In this document: piece after piece, positions 46,548 to 59,279 of the stretch
Layout of the letters: each line of letters opens with the position of its first letter
Position numbering within the stretch: position 1 is the stretch's first letter
Assembly: GCA_014904985.1 (NCBI GenBank)
Contig: MU129003.1
Coordinates: 108,122 to 172,121 of the forward strand
Length of the DNA: 64,000 nt
Direction of reading: 5' to 3'
From: Hydnum rufescens UP504
Lineage: Eukaryota > Basidiomycota > Agaricomycetes > Cantharellales > Hydnaceae
Program-made: the position numbers and the translations under genes
The notes under the pieces: model-generated
What the model saw: only the letters and a program-made list of their open reading frames with translations
Told to the model about the DNA's origin: nothing
Database searches by the model: none

Positions 46548-48758
46548 ATGAAGTCCAAGACCAAGAAGTTGACTGCGTCGATGGATAGCTCAATTCCCTT
46601 GACTGTGGGAGCATCATCCTCTTCCATTGTCCCTTCTGCTTCCTCATCTAGGGGGACGAAGAAGTTCCTGAGCTTCAAAAAGAAGTCTGAAGGTTCTCTG
46701 CCAGCACCTCCTCCCAACCCCATCAAGCTCAATGATGATGGCCAACCCTCGCAGTGGCAATTTGGTGAATCCCTTGGTCCTGCCCTGCCACTTAGTTCAG
46801 CTAATGTGCTGAAGGCATTTTTGTCCATGGACAAACAATACTATCATCATTTCAAGGAGGTTCAGTCTTGTAAGTTTCTTCCTTTCATGGCAAGAATTTG
46901 TTTCAAGGACTAATAGTGACATTATCTCCAGCTCTCAGAGGCGATCACCCCAGCTCTTCCAAGCACTTCATTTGCATTCAGGACTGGGTGCTCGAGTACA
47001 ACAACACTGTCCATGATTCAGATCTGTCTGCTCAATTGACATCCTTATTGGTGTCTGACCCAGGCCCCATGAACATGGACGATCTCTCTGGCCTTTTGTT
47101 TCCCAGCCTCCCAGAGTTTAATCCAAAATACCAGGAGTCGCTGTATTGATGTTGGGACTTGGACATATTCAACACTATCCAACTCACTAGGTCATGGTTG
47201 CCATCACATTCTCCCACTTGGTTGTATGGCGACATTCTGTGCATGCAACGCATGTACAATCACGCCTCACCACATTTTCCCTATCTCCTTGAACATCAAT
47301 ATCCAGCATGTCAGCCCATGAAAAGAGCACATACCACTTGGATTGGTATTTTGACAATGTATGGTTACAGAACATCTGGAACCTCATTGTCAATGCATTT
47401 GAGTTACATCAGCTGTGGTTTGGGGCTGCAGAATTTTTCAATTTATGACTCAATGATATTCCAACCTCATCATCAATCTGTGGCACCTCCGACATCATCA
47501 ACTCTTTGATCCAGAGCGGACATGATGGTGCTCTCCCCACCCCATCCAGTTTCTCAAAATTCCACATGCTGCTTGAGATTATAAAACTCGAAGATGCAGA
47601 GGCCCAGTTATGTGCTGTTAGTCAACTTCTGATGCATCGGACCATCAACCACATTGCTCTCGTCACTGGTCTGGAGCTCCCACAATTTGGAGTCAATCAT
47701 GCTCTCGTGGGAGCTTTCTTTTCTATGGCTGAGGTCAACTTTCCTTTCGAGGAATTAGAACGCCATGGTGTCCCCCTCCAAGGCATTTGAATCTTGGATG
47801 GGAAAGATGTTCGTCCTCTTAATCCTTGTCCACCTGTTATGGCCCTGGAATATCAGGTGATTGTTAAAGAGATTACCGAACATGATACCAGCAATGCTCA
47901 TGGCGAATTTTTGGAAATCTGGAGGATGCGGCCTGTGGCTGAGGTTAAACGTCCATCACCCTGGATCATCAAGTTCCCAATTGGGCGGGGGGATGAATCC
48001 CAGCAATCCAGGGCCCTCTATAATGATCTGTTTGAGTCCTGTCTTCAAGATGTGGACAGTCATATGGCTGGAGCACTTGCCCATGTCTTGGGTCCTGGTA
48101 CCATTACACTTTGTGACACAGTACCTCTCCCATGTGCTGCCTTGCTGTCCCCACCACGAGATCCCACACCACAACCAACTCTACCCACTGGCTCAATGGA
48201 CTTGAATTTGGTTGATGCCGTCATGCCTGACTTTAATGCCGACCCTTCCTCATCTGATGAAGAAGGGTCTATCGATGACTGGAATCCAAGGTTGCAGAGG
48301 AGGAAGGCCCATACTGCAGTGGCAGCACAGGCAGACCCCCTTTGGGATGCTGTGCAGAAGGACCTTCCTGTTGCAGCATGGGACTGGGCTTCAGCTGAGT
48401 ACAGTCGCATTGTCCCCATGATCCAAGTTGCCCAGAACAAGCATAGGGTATGGCGCACACCCCTGGAGGAGTATCTCCTTGCAGAGTGGACTGAATGGCA
48501 CCGGTGTGCACCACCCACTCTGTGCATTGAGCTTCCACAACCTGAAGACAGTTGTGTGGCCTCATCCTCACATGTCACTGTGGGACCATCATATACACAG
48601 CAGCATTCAACTTGGTCCCATTCTCCTACTGTGGTTGGTCAGCATGGTTGTGGTCATTATGATTGGCCTCATTTGCATTCTCCTTGCCATTTCTGCCCTC
48701 ATCCATGTTCAGCTCCCCGCTTCCGCCGCCATTCATGCTCACTCCGTCGTCATCGCTC

Positions 48759-48872
48759 CCCTTCCCATGATCGTCGTCGCTCCCCTTCCCATGATCATCG
48801 TCACTCCCCTTCCCATGATTGTTGTCGCCCTCCTTCCCATGATCATCACCAGCCTCTTTCCCATGATTTTCA
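48759..48872 (+). repeat. 24-bp minisatellite in the unrecognised gene
   Basis: Five imperfect copies of CTTCCCATGATCGTCGTCGC, read as SPSHDRRR or SPSHDHRH in the protein. Copies differ mostly at CpG positions. Confidence 0.8.
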
Positions 48873-49230
48873 CCCTCCCTCTTCCAGCTGTCGCCATTCT
48901 TGCTCTCCTGGAAGCGATCTTGCTGGCTCTCATGGTCGTCCTGTTTCTCGAATGCCAGAGCCTTCTGGCTCTTGACATGCCCAGCATTCACGGAGTGCTT
49001 CTCATGGTCCAACCAAGGTTGTTGATTCATTCAAGGCACCCCAAACACCTCCAGGCCACCCTTCCACCCCTCCTGTCATTCCTGGTGATTCATTCGAGGC
49101 ACTCCAACCGCCTCCAGATCGCCCTTCCACCCCTCCTGTCGTTCCTAGTGATTCATTCAAGGCGCCCCAAATGCCTCCTGGCTGCCCTTCCACCCTTTCT
49201 ACCTTTCCTGGAGGTGCTATTCCAGAGACC

Positions 49231-49345
49231 GCCAATCCAGCTGCCACCAATCCAGCTGCCACCAATCCAGCTGCCACCAATCCAGCTGCTGCCAATTCAG
49301 CTGCCGCTGATCCAGCCACCACCAACCCAATTGCCACCAACTTAG
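49231..49345 (+). repeat. 15-bp minisatellite in the unrecognised gene
   Basis: Repeats of AATCCAGCTGCCACC, read as NPAAT, six to seven copies with decay toward the right end. A frame change follows at about 49390, within a second small repeat (GATCAGCTG). Confidence 0.85.
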
Positions 49346-50326
49346 CTGTTGTCAATCCAGTTGGTGATCAGCTGTCATTGATCCAGCTGCGTGATCAGCT
49401 GTGATCAAGCTGTTGTTGATCCAGTTGTCCCTCTGGCCACCTGGTTTCGCATTGAATTATCAGGTGTGACTGAAGATGTGGACATTCCGTGGCTGTTCAA
49501 GCTGTTCCAGGCAACTGGCCTGATAGGAGTTCAGGTGCAGAAGAACAAGATGGCAAAAGGTGCTGCTCATAACAAGAAGGTTCTTCTTTCTTTCAAATCT
49601 GAGCAGAGACGCAATGCTGTGCTCAGCCTTCTTTGCAACTTGCCTGAGCACAGGCTGTGGCCCTTCAATGAAGTGAACACAGTCCATGTAGACTGCCAGG
49701 AAGCACTGGATTTGTTTCATTATGTGCTGTGTCCAGAGTATGTGCAGATGTGCTACTTGCACCAGCAATCCCCTGTGGACCTCACGGAAATGATGGAGAA
49801 TGCACCTCCATACAGGGACCTTGGAGATTTGCGGTGGTTCCATCTGTTCCCCCTGCCAGTTGCAGCGACCAGCATAAAAGCATTCCTTCGATACTCTCTG
49901 CTGGAATTGAATCGGTACCCTCCTATTGCTGTAGAGGGCTTTACTCTTGGTGCACCACAAATCATGGATCGAATCGAATTCACCACAGCATGGCTAGTGC
50001 GCACCCTTGATGAGGAATACACCGCTACATGATGTTGGTTGGCGCAATTTGTGTGTGCTCATGCTATTCATGACGATTGGAGCACTACACCATTCTGGGT
50101 GCCACTCTACTGCACAAATGGTCCATATGATGATCTGGTTTGTGTGATTGGCCAAAGCACAATGCTCGATCCTGACATGCAGTATTCCTGCCCTTCCCGC
50201 CCCCACCATATGGAATCGTTTGGGTACCTTGAGTCTGGACTATGGTACATTGATTGGGACCATTCTTCCCCTGCCCCATTTCTTTTTTTGAGGACAGACG
50301 AGGCTATATTCAGTGGGGCGAGATGA

Positions 50327-50979
50327 TAGCTTTGACCTCTTTACCTCTTTGCCTCTCTGCCTCCCCACCTCTTTATCCTCTTTTTTTTAATTTTCCTCTT
50401 CATATATGTGTATGTACAGATGTTCGACTAATAGAATTATAATTGCATACCTTATAAGTTACTGTCGTAAGTGGGCCAGCAAGTTCCAGAAGTTTTCTCA
50501 GTGAACCACCACCTCGCGACCTTGTCTCACTCGGTCTTGAGAGGCACCTGATTTTTCTTGTGCCCCTCGGATAGAGTGATAAGGCTTGGCTTCACTTTTT
50601 CAACAATCCTCACAACTCAACGAGTTACTGCTTGCACCACCCGCTCACACTGCATCTTGGGAGGTTCCTGGTTTCCTTGGACCTCTCAGATTGTGCGATT
50701 GGGAGCAAAGGTCATTCAGGAAGCATCAACTGCCTTCATTTTCTTCTCGTGTCTCAACCCTCACTTCGTGCATATCGACACTTTCACCCTATATACACCT
50801 CCCGTTCTTTCCTCATCCCTATGCCTCTCGATTCCCTCATCATCACCATCTTCGTACTTCATCATACACTCATCATCGATTCGACCCTTCGTGGAGGCCG
50901 TTCAACTGTGATATTTCTACTTGGAACGTTTCTGAAATACTTAGACATTGCAGTTGGAAAAATAGCACCCTTGGATCCA
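50327..50979. other. Intergenic stretch between two unrecognised genes
   Basis: C/T-rich; likely the promoter and 5' UTR of the gene at 50980. Open frames here lack coding signs. Confidence 0.5.
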
Positions 50980-53900
50980 ATGGCAAATAAATCTGTCCCA
51001 GCCTCATCGAAGGCAAACCTAAAGACATATCAAGGATGTCTTGTCAGACGGAACTCTACCAACGGGGCCTCAGATGAGGAAGCTCTGAAAACAAAGGTGT
51101 CGAAGCTGCCAACCCATGCTACCAAATGCAAGGTTATTGACAGCTCATCTGAGGAGCCAATGTCCTCAGATGCAGATAGAGCTCTGAAGACTGTAAGTGC
51201 TTTCAGACTTTTGGTCTTCTACAGTCCAGTTCTCATGCTCTGCATTAGAGAACTCATAAAGAAGTGGAGCCACCACCTCGTCGTACTATCAAACACTTTG
51301 CTGTCATGGGCACATCTCGGAATGAGACATATGAGGCACTGAACGTGGTATGTCTTTTCTATTCTATGCCTACAACCTCGGACTTATACTGTCCATCGCA
51401 GATTGAGAATGCTCCCAAAAAATCAAAGTTGCTAAGATGCCCCGCCACCAAATGCTTGGCTATTTCGAAGTCTTCCAATGGGCACACCAGCTCAAATGAT
51501 GAGGAGTTGCCCAAGGTATGGATTTTTTCAGGTTCTAATTTATCATCTTTGTCTCATGAGTTACCTATAGTCTGGCAAGTCTGGACCTCCAGGTGGCAAG
51601 CAAGCAAATCAAACTATCGCATCATTGGTCCGAAATCCTCTGCTATACACAGCCTTTGTCCCTATGTCAGGATCCCACCCAGGCAGATTGAGCCCCCTAA
51701 AGCCCTCTCGCCCCAACATCATCTTTTGTCTCCCTGTTATCTTTCACCTCCCGATATTGCCGGACCAGAACTCATCAATCTTGAGATCCGCCCTCATTTG
51801 CCAGTATCGGACACACCCAGCACTCTGCTAGAAGAGGCTCGAAGGATCTCTGATCCTTGCAAGATCCTTGATGATGCCCAAGAGTTAGTGCACCGCCTAC
51901 ACCCTAGTATTCATGTGGCACGTCCTGGTGACTTCCTTAATGTCTGGGATGCCGACACCCTCAATAACATTTTACTGGCCTTACCCGATGAAGGGGCAGA
52001 TCCCCTGGATGATTATGAGTACATTGACCATACTCTGAACCATGTCTTCCAAGCAGTGTCTGTATCCTGCCTTGTGGAGGAGATGAGACAAGGTCCTTGT
52101 GGTGCTATTGGCATCATCAAAGGGCTGGCATTCTTTGCCAACAAGCAGGGTCTCAACTTAGAGCAGTTCGAGATCAAGATCTTGAAGCTGCTGAAGGCAC
52201 TTCGCAGATGCCCACTCATTCCATCTGGGCCATCTCCAACACATACCTTGGACTTGGCATGGCCAGCAGCTCCAACAGCATTGGTGCCCAAGGTTCCAAG
52301 GGTTGGAATGATTTCTGCCAGCCAAATGCAGCACCGTGGCGAAATGAGCATCAATGGCCCTCAGTCTGACTCTGACGATGGCGGCAGCAGTGACATTGAT
52401 GACAATGCGGATTGTAATTGGGAGGACGATGAGACTGATGCAAACTGTGCAGATGCACCTAAACCACCGCGAGAGCTGTATAATGGGGGTCCAATTCCTA
52501 ACGACCTTCGTGACTCTGTGGCAACACTTTGCAAGGCCTTTAATGATGCTCTGCAGGCATTGGCAGACAAGTCCAATCATCCACTTCACCAACTCCAATG
52601 TTTGGCAAATCTCAGCACAGTTATACCCCTTAGGTGATCACCCAATCCATTCAATGGGTATGCTAGGAAACGAAAAATGGATGGACTTCCTAAACATAAG
52701 ACCTCAAAGTTTTTGGTGTATAACGAATGTACTAATTCACTACTCTCCATTGGTCTCGTAGTCTCCCAAGCCGAGCTCACAGATGCATATATCAAAGAAA
52801 AGGAATCATTCAATGGCGACTCTCAGGCCCTCAAAAATTGGCTTGATGAACTCCGTACTGTTGCTCAATCCTCAAGGGTGGAGAATGATGTCAAACTCAT
52901 GAGCAGCACTAAGGTGGCCAAGTTCATGAGTCAGCAAAAGAAGTACTTCAAGGGTGAGATGGGACACATGTCTAAGTTTGATATTCACACCATCATGATT
53001 ATGGTGTGTGGACATCCCAATACACATGCAGCACATGCCCAGAATGCCATCATCTGCAGCTCCCCCAAGATTGAGAGCTTGATTGAGGGCGGCTTCAATC
53101 TTCAAAAATCACTTGATGAGCTTTTTGTGAAGGTGTTGCATCAGCAGCTCAATCAAAGCAGTCTTGCAAAGTGGCATCAAGAGGCAGAGAAAAAAGAGCA
53201 TGATAATGAGCTCAAGCAACATGACTCAGCATACTCCGTGGCTTCAAAATACATCAAGAACTTGTTCACTTCCAATAGCTACACCTGGTTTCCATCCATC
53301 GTACCTTGGGTATGGTTTCTCAGCCTCCTTGTTCAATACCATATCTGCATCATTGGATGGCCTCTTGAAACTGAATGCCCTGCCCCACATCCACAATGTA
53401 CGAACAAGCAATGGGATGCATCCCAGTGGAGGTTTCTTGTGACTCAGTTCCACAAGGGAAACAATTGCCTGATCAAGGTGGAGCCATGGGGTGCACATGA
53501 GAAAGATGGTGATGATGATGTTGTGTTGATCATTGATCGGAACAATGATACCATCTACTGTGTGCGAGACACAGGTAGTGCAGTTGACTCTATGGGAGAA
53601 TCCAGAGCAGCAACAGAGCAGCCCAGTGTATTGCCTGTGCCACTATAGAAGAAGGGTTGGGAGCTCTGATGACTGTCAAATCAAAATCTGGTTCAGCCAG
53701 TGTGTAGATGGGAGACTGTATTTCTGTTGTTATTCATTGGGCTGGTTCGCTTCAATGGTTGATCACACTCTGCAAGACGTGTATGGTGTTCTAGACGTCT
53801 ATGTGTTGCCAGAATGTACATCGGTGATCCTGATGATTTGTGTGTGGTTGTGCTGGGTGCTGGGTTCGCAATCTGATAGTTTAGTGTGGTGTTGCATCGG

Positions 53901-54890
53901 TTGTTTTCGATCTAAGCAGTCTTGCAAAGGTTGGCATCAATGGATGGCCGAGAAAAAAGAGCTCGATAACGATTAAGCGACGGTGAGTGTTATCTCGCGG
54001 TTTATATAATGTTCTTTCCAACAGTAATCGGTATCATCTACTTGGGTACGGTTTCTCAGTCTAGATTCATAATATGTGATCATGTGCTTTGAATGTGGTG
54101 GTGGTATGGTGAACATGGGTCATGTGTCATATCCTATGTGATGTTTGTGTATCAGTTCCACAAGTGTAACGATTGGGGCTTCCGATCAAGGTGGAGGCAT
54201 GGGTGCGCATGAGAGTTAAATATGCGTGACGATGTGTGTGGTGGTGATATGATTACCGTCTACTTGGTTGCGCTCGCGGTGTAGTGCAGTGTGGATGTGG
54301 TGTATATGTGTGTATGAGGTGTTGCCCGAGTGTATTGCCTGTGCTGCGTGCAGTCTGCGTTCTTCTAAGTCGATGGAAAGGGAAAGGCTCGTGCTATATC
54401 GGTACCTACAAATGATGAGTCTAGTGACTCTGAGGCCAATGCAGAAGCCATGCCCATCCTTCGCCCTGGAAACTTCAACTCCAATCCTGCAAGTACAAGT
54501 GGATGTGCCACGTCTTCGTCATATCCCGATTTTCGCACTGCACCTAATACCAATATTGGTGCTGGACCCTTGAGTTCATCTGCCGTTGTCCACCCGAATA
54601 CAGGAAGTACGAGTTGGCATGCTGCCCCTCTACACTCCAATTTTGCTGCAGGATCGAATGGCAATATTCATGCTTCAAGTTCCTCGGCCTTCAACCCTCA
54701 TGATTTCTTTGTATCTGATTCAGACGTCGCAGCAATGGGTTCACATTTGGACAATGGCACTCTGCAGTCCAACATTGGAATGTTCCCCTCTGGCATCAAC
54801 AATTTTGATACTTCGGCTATGGGCCTTGGGGACATGTACGACCCAAATGGATTCCAATCAGGAAGTGCCTGGGACTCGTATCTTCAATAA
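50980..54890 (+). CDS. Unrecognised multi-exon gene
   Basis: Start ATG 50980 (MANKSVPASSKANLKTYQG). Introns read clearly at about 51193-51248 (GTAAGT...TTAG), 51349-51401 (GTATGT...GCAG) and about 51516-51569 (GTATGG...ATAG). The main exon runs from about 51800 to 53648: LEEARRISDPCKILDDAQEL, NNILLALPDEGADPLDDYEY, an acidic run SDSDDGGSSDIDDNADCNWE, then KNWLDELRTVAQSSRVENDV and FHKGNNCLIKVEPWGAHEKD. One TGA (52635) lies in this frame. A further Ser/Asn-rich exon, 54400-54890, ends ...FQSGSAWDSYLQ. Between 53650 and 54370 is a diverged copy of the preceding exon, so the true exon structure there is unclear. I do not recognise the family. Confidence 0.5.
53155..54370 (+). repeat. Diverged tandem duplication of about 760 bp
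   Basis: 53155-53665 and 53912-54370 share words in the same order: AGCAGTCTTGCAAAG, GAGAAAAAAGAGC, GGTTTCTCAG, CAGTTCCACAAG, GATCAAGGTGGAG, GTGTATTGCCTGTG. The first copy lies in open frame; the second is interrupted and keeps CpG where the first has TG or CA (GATAACGAT versus GATAATGAG). Confidence 0.7.
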
Positions 54891-55214
54891 TTCTCTACAA
54901 TAATTACTCCCATTCAACAATCCCTTCCTTTCGTCATTCCAAACCCTAGTACTTCCAATTTTATTAATCCACATATAATATAACCTTGTAATTAGGTCCT
55001 ACCCATGCAATCAATATTGATTGAAGGTACCTTTTTGGACTGGTCTTGAACAAGGCCTTGAATCTCTTGGTCTCATACATGGGCTGATACCCGAAGGCAA
55101 GTTCAGAGCAAGGGGCCCCATGGGGCCCCTTGTCTCATGCCATGAAATCACCCAGTGGGCCCCAGGGGCCCCCACCTAAAAACCCGCTCTTAGATTGAAT
55201 AAAAGCAAGGCAAA
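54891..55214. other. Stretch without genes, with GGGGCCCC words
   Basis: 3' flank of the gene at 50980. At 55115-55175 it has GGGGCCCCATGGGGCCCC and CAGGGGCCCC, like the tract at 32870-33086. No frame recognised. Confidence 0.5.
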
Positions 55215-55840
55215 AGGGCCTAACTAGATATACAATTATGGCTGACTGGTTTGCATCAGTCGGGATATTATTTTTGATGAGAGTCTACTCCCTAGGACTT
55301 CCCTCACATCAGAGAACCCCCAGTACACACCCCTCTTCATCCCCCTGGTTCAGTGGGAGTATCTTCCCCTCATACCCCTGAGGCTCCCCTCCCCCAAGAT
55401 CTCCACCCCACCCTGATGATCCTGAGGTTCCCCCCCAGTCACCTGGACCACCCCCTGCCCCTCAGAATCCTGTTCCCCCTCCTGTGTTGGCACCCCCTCC
55501 TGATCCCCCTCTTTGTTGGTCAACTAGGGCTCATGCCCCTCCTGGTGAGTGGTGGAAGGTGGACATGTCCAGACTGCACCCCCCTACCCCTGAACCAGAG
55601 AATGGCAACTCACCAGAAGGGGCAGAATGTGCAGAGGAACATGAGGCTGGTGAATTACATAATTTGCTTCCAGTGCAGTCACATGCACCCTCACTGGGGG
55701 CACTTTTGTACAATTTGCTTCCAGCCCAGTCATGTGCACCCTCAGTGGGGGCACTTTTGGACAATTTGCTTCCAGCCCAGTCACATGCACCCTCACTGAG
55801 GGCACTTTCACCCACTTTGCTTCTGGCCCAGTCACATGCA
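55215..55840 (+). pseudogene. Ty1/copia pol, integrase-to-RT linker
   Basis: NYG.LVCISRDIIFDES at about 55229-55275 is the hallmark sequence after the copia integrase, followed by proline-rich linker and GEWWKVDMSRLHPP. It ends in a 51-bp minisatellite and is cut by the Plavaka element at 55841. The frame resumes at 61809. Confidence 0.75.
55660..55838 (+). repeat. 51-bp minisatellite in the copia linker
   Basis: About 3.5 copies starting TTTGCTTCCAG, read as LLPAQSHAPSLGALLDN. One more copy lies past the Plavaka insertion, at 61809-61860, showing that the insertion split the array. Confidence 0.9.
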
Positions 55841-56029
55841 TCAGCAAACTCGCCAGTTGGTTCTGCTGGTCAGGACCAGAGACCCAATTACGTATGGTTG
55901 TAACCATTCTGACCGTCTGGACCTTGGAAAATAGATTTCAAGTCATGCCTAGTGCGGTGTGGGTGGTTTGGAGAGGTTTTCATGCTCACTCAGCTTATTG
56001 TGGTATATTCAGATCTAATAGTGAGACAT

Positions 56030-59000
56030 AGAACTAGCGTAAATGACAATAGTTGGCATGACTGGTAAAACAGTTGATATTGTAAGAACTGAAAGTGTCA
56101 TAGCATGTTTCTTTTGTGAGACCAGCCAGGCACGGTCCTGAAATGACTGGCGCAAGAGGGCATGGTTGGGTTATCTGCTCCAGCAATACAAGACCCGTCC
56201 ATCACTCTCTGGAGAGAGAGATATCCTTTGAAACATGATACAATTTGATGTCTTTGACTGGTGTTGATGGGATTTTGGTGTACCAAAATACATAAGCATA
56301 GAGAGGGTGCTCGGCATGTGGATTGTCAGGATCCTTTTGGGGTCAGAAAACAAGACGTAACTCTGCAACCCGAAACCCTATAAAATCCATTGCTATCTTT
56401 AGATAATTAGTATTCTAATCAATGGAATGCATACGCACTGTGAATACCAACTGTGGTGGGATACACCATTACTAGAATGGGATCAAACTGGGCAGCAGTC
56501 ACACCCTTGGGTTTGCAATGGATAGTCTTGATTTCAGTAGGATAGAATTCATTGATACCAGGTATAGTAATGCGAAAGGATGTCCAAATTTCGAGAGTGG
56601 TGAATATCGCGGGTAATGAATTAATTGCATAATCCCACCGCATACAACCGGTGGATGCGCCGCTCTCACCAGTCACAACAAAGCGGCAGATTGCCGATAT
56701 AAGGTTGGGTGTATCATAGTTGGTGGTGATTGATTGAATTGCTGCTTGGTGCTCACGTCCTCACTGTGCTATCCGGATATGGCCAGCATGTCACATTGCG
56801 TGGCTTCCCAGAGTTGGTGCTGGGGCATCAGTTCTTGCGTGATTGGCACCGGTGTGTTCACTATCTGAGTCTGAATGATCTCCGTCACTGACCAAGTCAT
56901 CCTGATCCTCACAGTCATTGCTTGACTGCTCTTGTACCCATGCCATGTATGTAGTGCGAAATCACACCTTTTCATGCAGGTCAAGAAGGCAGAGCATTTG
57001 AACCTCATACTCACGTCGATTACTTGCATTGTATAGATCCTTGCACATCAGAATATGAAGATACTCGGCTGTTTCTGTTGTGAAATTGAGTGATACGCCA
57101 TTGTAGCGTGCATTGTCAATAGAGCGCAGAAGGCTGTAGAGCTTCGGGATGTTGAGATGGTCCATATCGCCCCGCGCACCAATCTCGATGAAAACTTGGA
57201 TATTATTGTGGATAATATCAAGTTGTGTATGCATTTCATGTAACGTGTCTTCCGATTGGAGTGGATACTGAGCCATGTAGATGAAATCAAGGAAGGCTCA
57301 TGTCGTGCATACAACTCGAGGGTCAATGTCTTCAACACCAATGATAACCGGTAAGATTGATTTTTGGAAGTCACGGTGTTCTTGGCCAGATACCTGCGAT
57401 ATTTTAGATATGCCACGACTGAAGTGGCAGAAGCCAGCTTTGGGCTGGGCAATATAGCGATTGTTGAGTTCCTTGGTTCCAATCGCATGTGCGAGCCATT
57501 TGGCTGGATGGTCCCAGAAGAATTTGTGGCAACTGTGTAGCAAATCCTGACAGATGAAATTTCAGGGATCGACACCAAGATCCTCCCAGAATGGGTGCTC
57601 AACACACCCCGACAATCCTGTGCCTAGTTTCTTCACCTTGCACGCGAATTCCCACGTTGTTGCCAATGGATATTTCGACTGTACCAAGGCAAGTGCATCA
57701 AGGGTTGATTTCCCCATGCGTGGTTCACAGTGCACCCATTTTCCCAGATCCACATGGGTAGCCATTGTCACTGGGCACACAAACTGTGTCACTCCAGCAA
57801 TGACAAGTTGCTCTTTTAGATCGGCAATCCATCCCATAAGTATAGGAACTGTATTGCGTATGTATCCATCTGGTCCTATGGTTTTGTGAAGTACATGATG
57901 TCGGACAGCTAATGGCTCCAGTATGGCCTTTAGAGCCTTGTGGAAAAGCTGTTGCTTGAGAATTCCAGGCATCCGCTGGGCTTCAACTTTTGTTCCAGAT
58001 GTGTCAAACACCGTATTCGCAAATTTTGAAGTTGGGAGCTGGGCAAGTAACATCCATGCACCACAGCTTGGCTTCCGCTGAACATTATCATGAATATTAC
58101 TGAGTGTGATATAGACAGCATGCATTGATTTATCACCAGAATAATTTGTAAGGTGAGTCTCGTCCAACGCAATCACAACCGCCTGCAATGTGGCTCCTTT
58201 TGGTAGCTTCGCCTATTATAATTCCAAAGTAAATTCAATCTGCAAGTGCCACACAGTTAAGTGACATACCTGCTCTGCATGCCAACCTTCTGCTGATGCC
58301 ATTTCATGATACACCTGAGTTTTACCATCAGATTTGTACACCGATTTCGGAGAAAAGTCCATGCAATCTTTGAACGACGGATTTTGGAACAGGAATGAGA
58401 CGCATTCAAGTACATTATGATAGCGGAGCAGTTGGGGCTCGTTTGGAGCATCTTTGAGTGTAATCTCAGTGGAGAGCCATGGCGGACCGCCTGGCATAGT
58501 CCGGACCTTCGCATGCAGTTCTTTTGCTGATGAGAAGCTCAAGGGATCACTGTGTTTGCGAACCTATGTAATCAGTGAGAAAATCTTACTGATGTCATTA
58601 CTTTTAGGACATACCCAGGCCAACTTCAAGAACCGATTGATCATTGCTTGCGAAATATGCACTGACATCAACCATTCAGCCAATTCCCATTCCTCTTTGC
58701 TTGTCCATGGTACCGATGGAGTCCCAGAGTTTGCATCAGTGCGGAGTCGCTCGAAATGGGTGGCTTGGGGTTGCTGGAAGACGTGTCCGACATCATTGTT
58801 TTCATGAATGACGAACCCACTGGAGGGCGCACCCTCACTGACACTGGCCCCAAGCTGAGAGGTGGGTGTTCCATATCGATTGGAGTCAGAGGGGTTGGTG
58901 TCAAGCTCACTGCCATGTATTTCAGGGCTGCCATGTCCAAAACTAGTGTCCGCAGCAGGGTAGGTGCTTTCAATATGACCTTCACTGCTTGGTTGCGCAG

Positions 59001-59169
59001 AGGAGACCGTATTCCAGCTCACACTTTTTGTACTTGCATGGAGTTGTTGGCAACATGAGGCAGTGCGAGTGATGTGGTTTGAGATGCCCCCCCCTAATGC
59101 ACTGACTGGAGTTCCACAGAATGGGCATGGTTTGCATGCCAGTACCCTGCTTGCCTTAGATTTTGGCAT
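56030..59169 (-). pseudogene. Plavaka-family transposase
   Basis: Minus strand from M 59169 (MPKSKASRVLACKPCPFCGT; zinc-finger-like CPFC...H...C). Then WTSKEEWELAEWLM, ARVRTMPGGPPW-type text (KVRTMPGGPPWLSTEI), VVIALDETHLTNYSGDKSMH (catalytic-core Asp region), AVYITLSNIHDN, GPDGYIRNTVPILMGWIADL, EHPFWEDLGVDP, NFICQDLLHSCHKFFWDHPA, AFLDFIYMAQYPLQSEDTL, IPKLYSLLRSIDN, and the distal CYDTFSSYNINCF. TGA at 57562 and 57298 stand in an otherwise continuous frame. Exon joins lie near 58560, 58200 and 56960. The family is a CACTA-related group described from Agaricomycetes. Inactive as it stands. Confidence 0.82.
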
Positions 59170-59279
59170 TAAAAAAAAAGGACTTTGGTGTGCTGAGCTT
59201 GGCTTTGTTATTATGTGAAAATTTCAAACTTCGTCAAGTTGTGATCAACTTTCATCTCCCCAACTTTTCTCAAGTTCCA

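Larger units (their letters stand above)
46548..50326 (+). pseudogene. Unrecognised multi-exon gene, interrupted by TGA codons
   Basis: Start ATG 46548 (MKSKTKKLTASMDSSIPLTV), then a clean GTAAGT...CCAG intron (about 46870-46931) into SLRGDHPSSSKHFICIQDW. Coding text continues (RSWLPSHSPTWLYGDILCMQ; WYFDNVWLQNIWNLIVNAFE), then a long frame 47506-48975 with acidic and charged parts, an Arg/Ser/His/Asp repeat, a Pro/Ala/Asn/Thr repeat, and a globular-looking C-terminal region from 49430 (WFRIELSGVTEDVDIPWLFK; FHLFPLPVAATSIKAFLRYS). TGA interrupts at 47147, 47788, 48973 and 50030; one-base frame changes occur near 47320 and 49390. I do not recognise the family. It lies among transposons, so it may be an element-borne gene. 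Confidence 0.5.
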
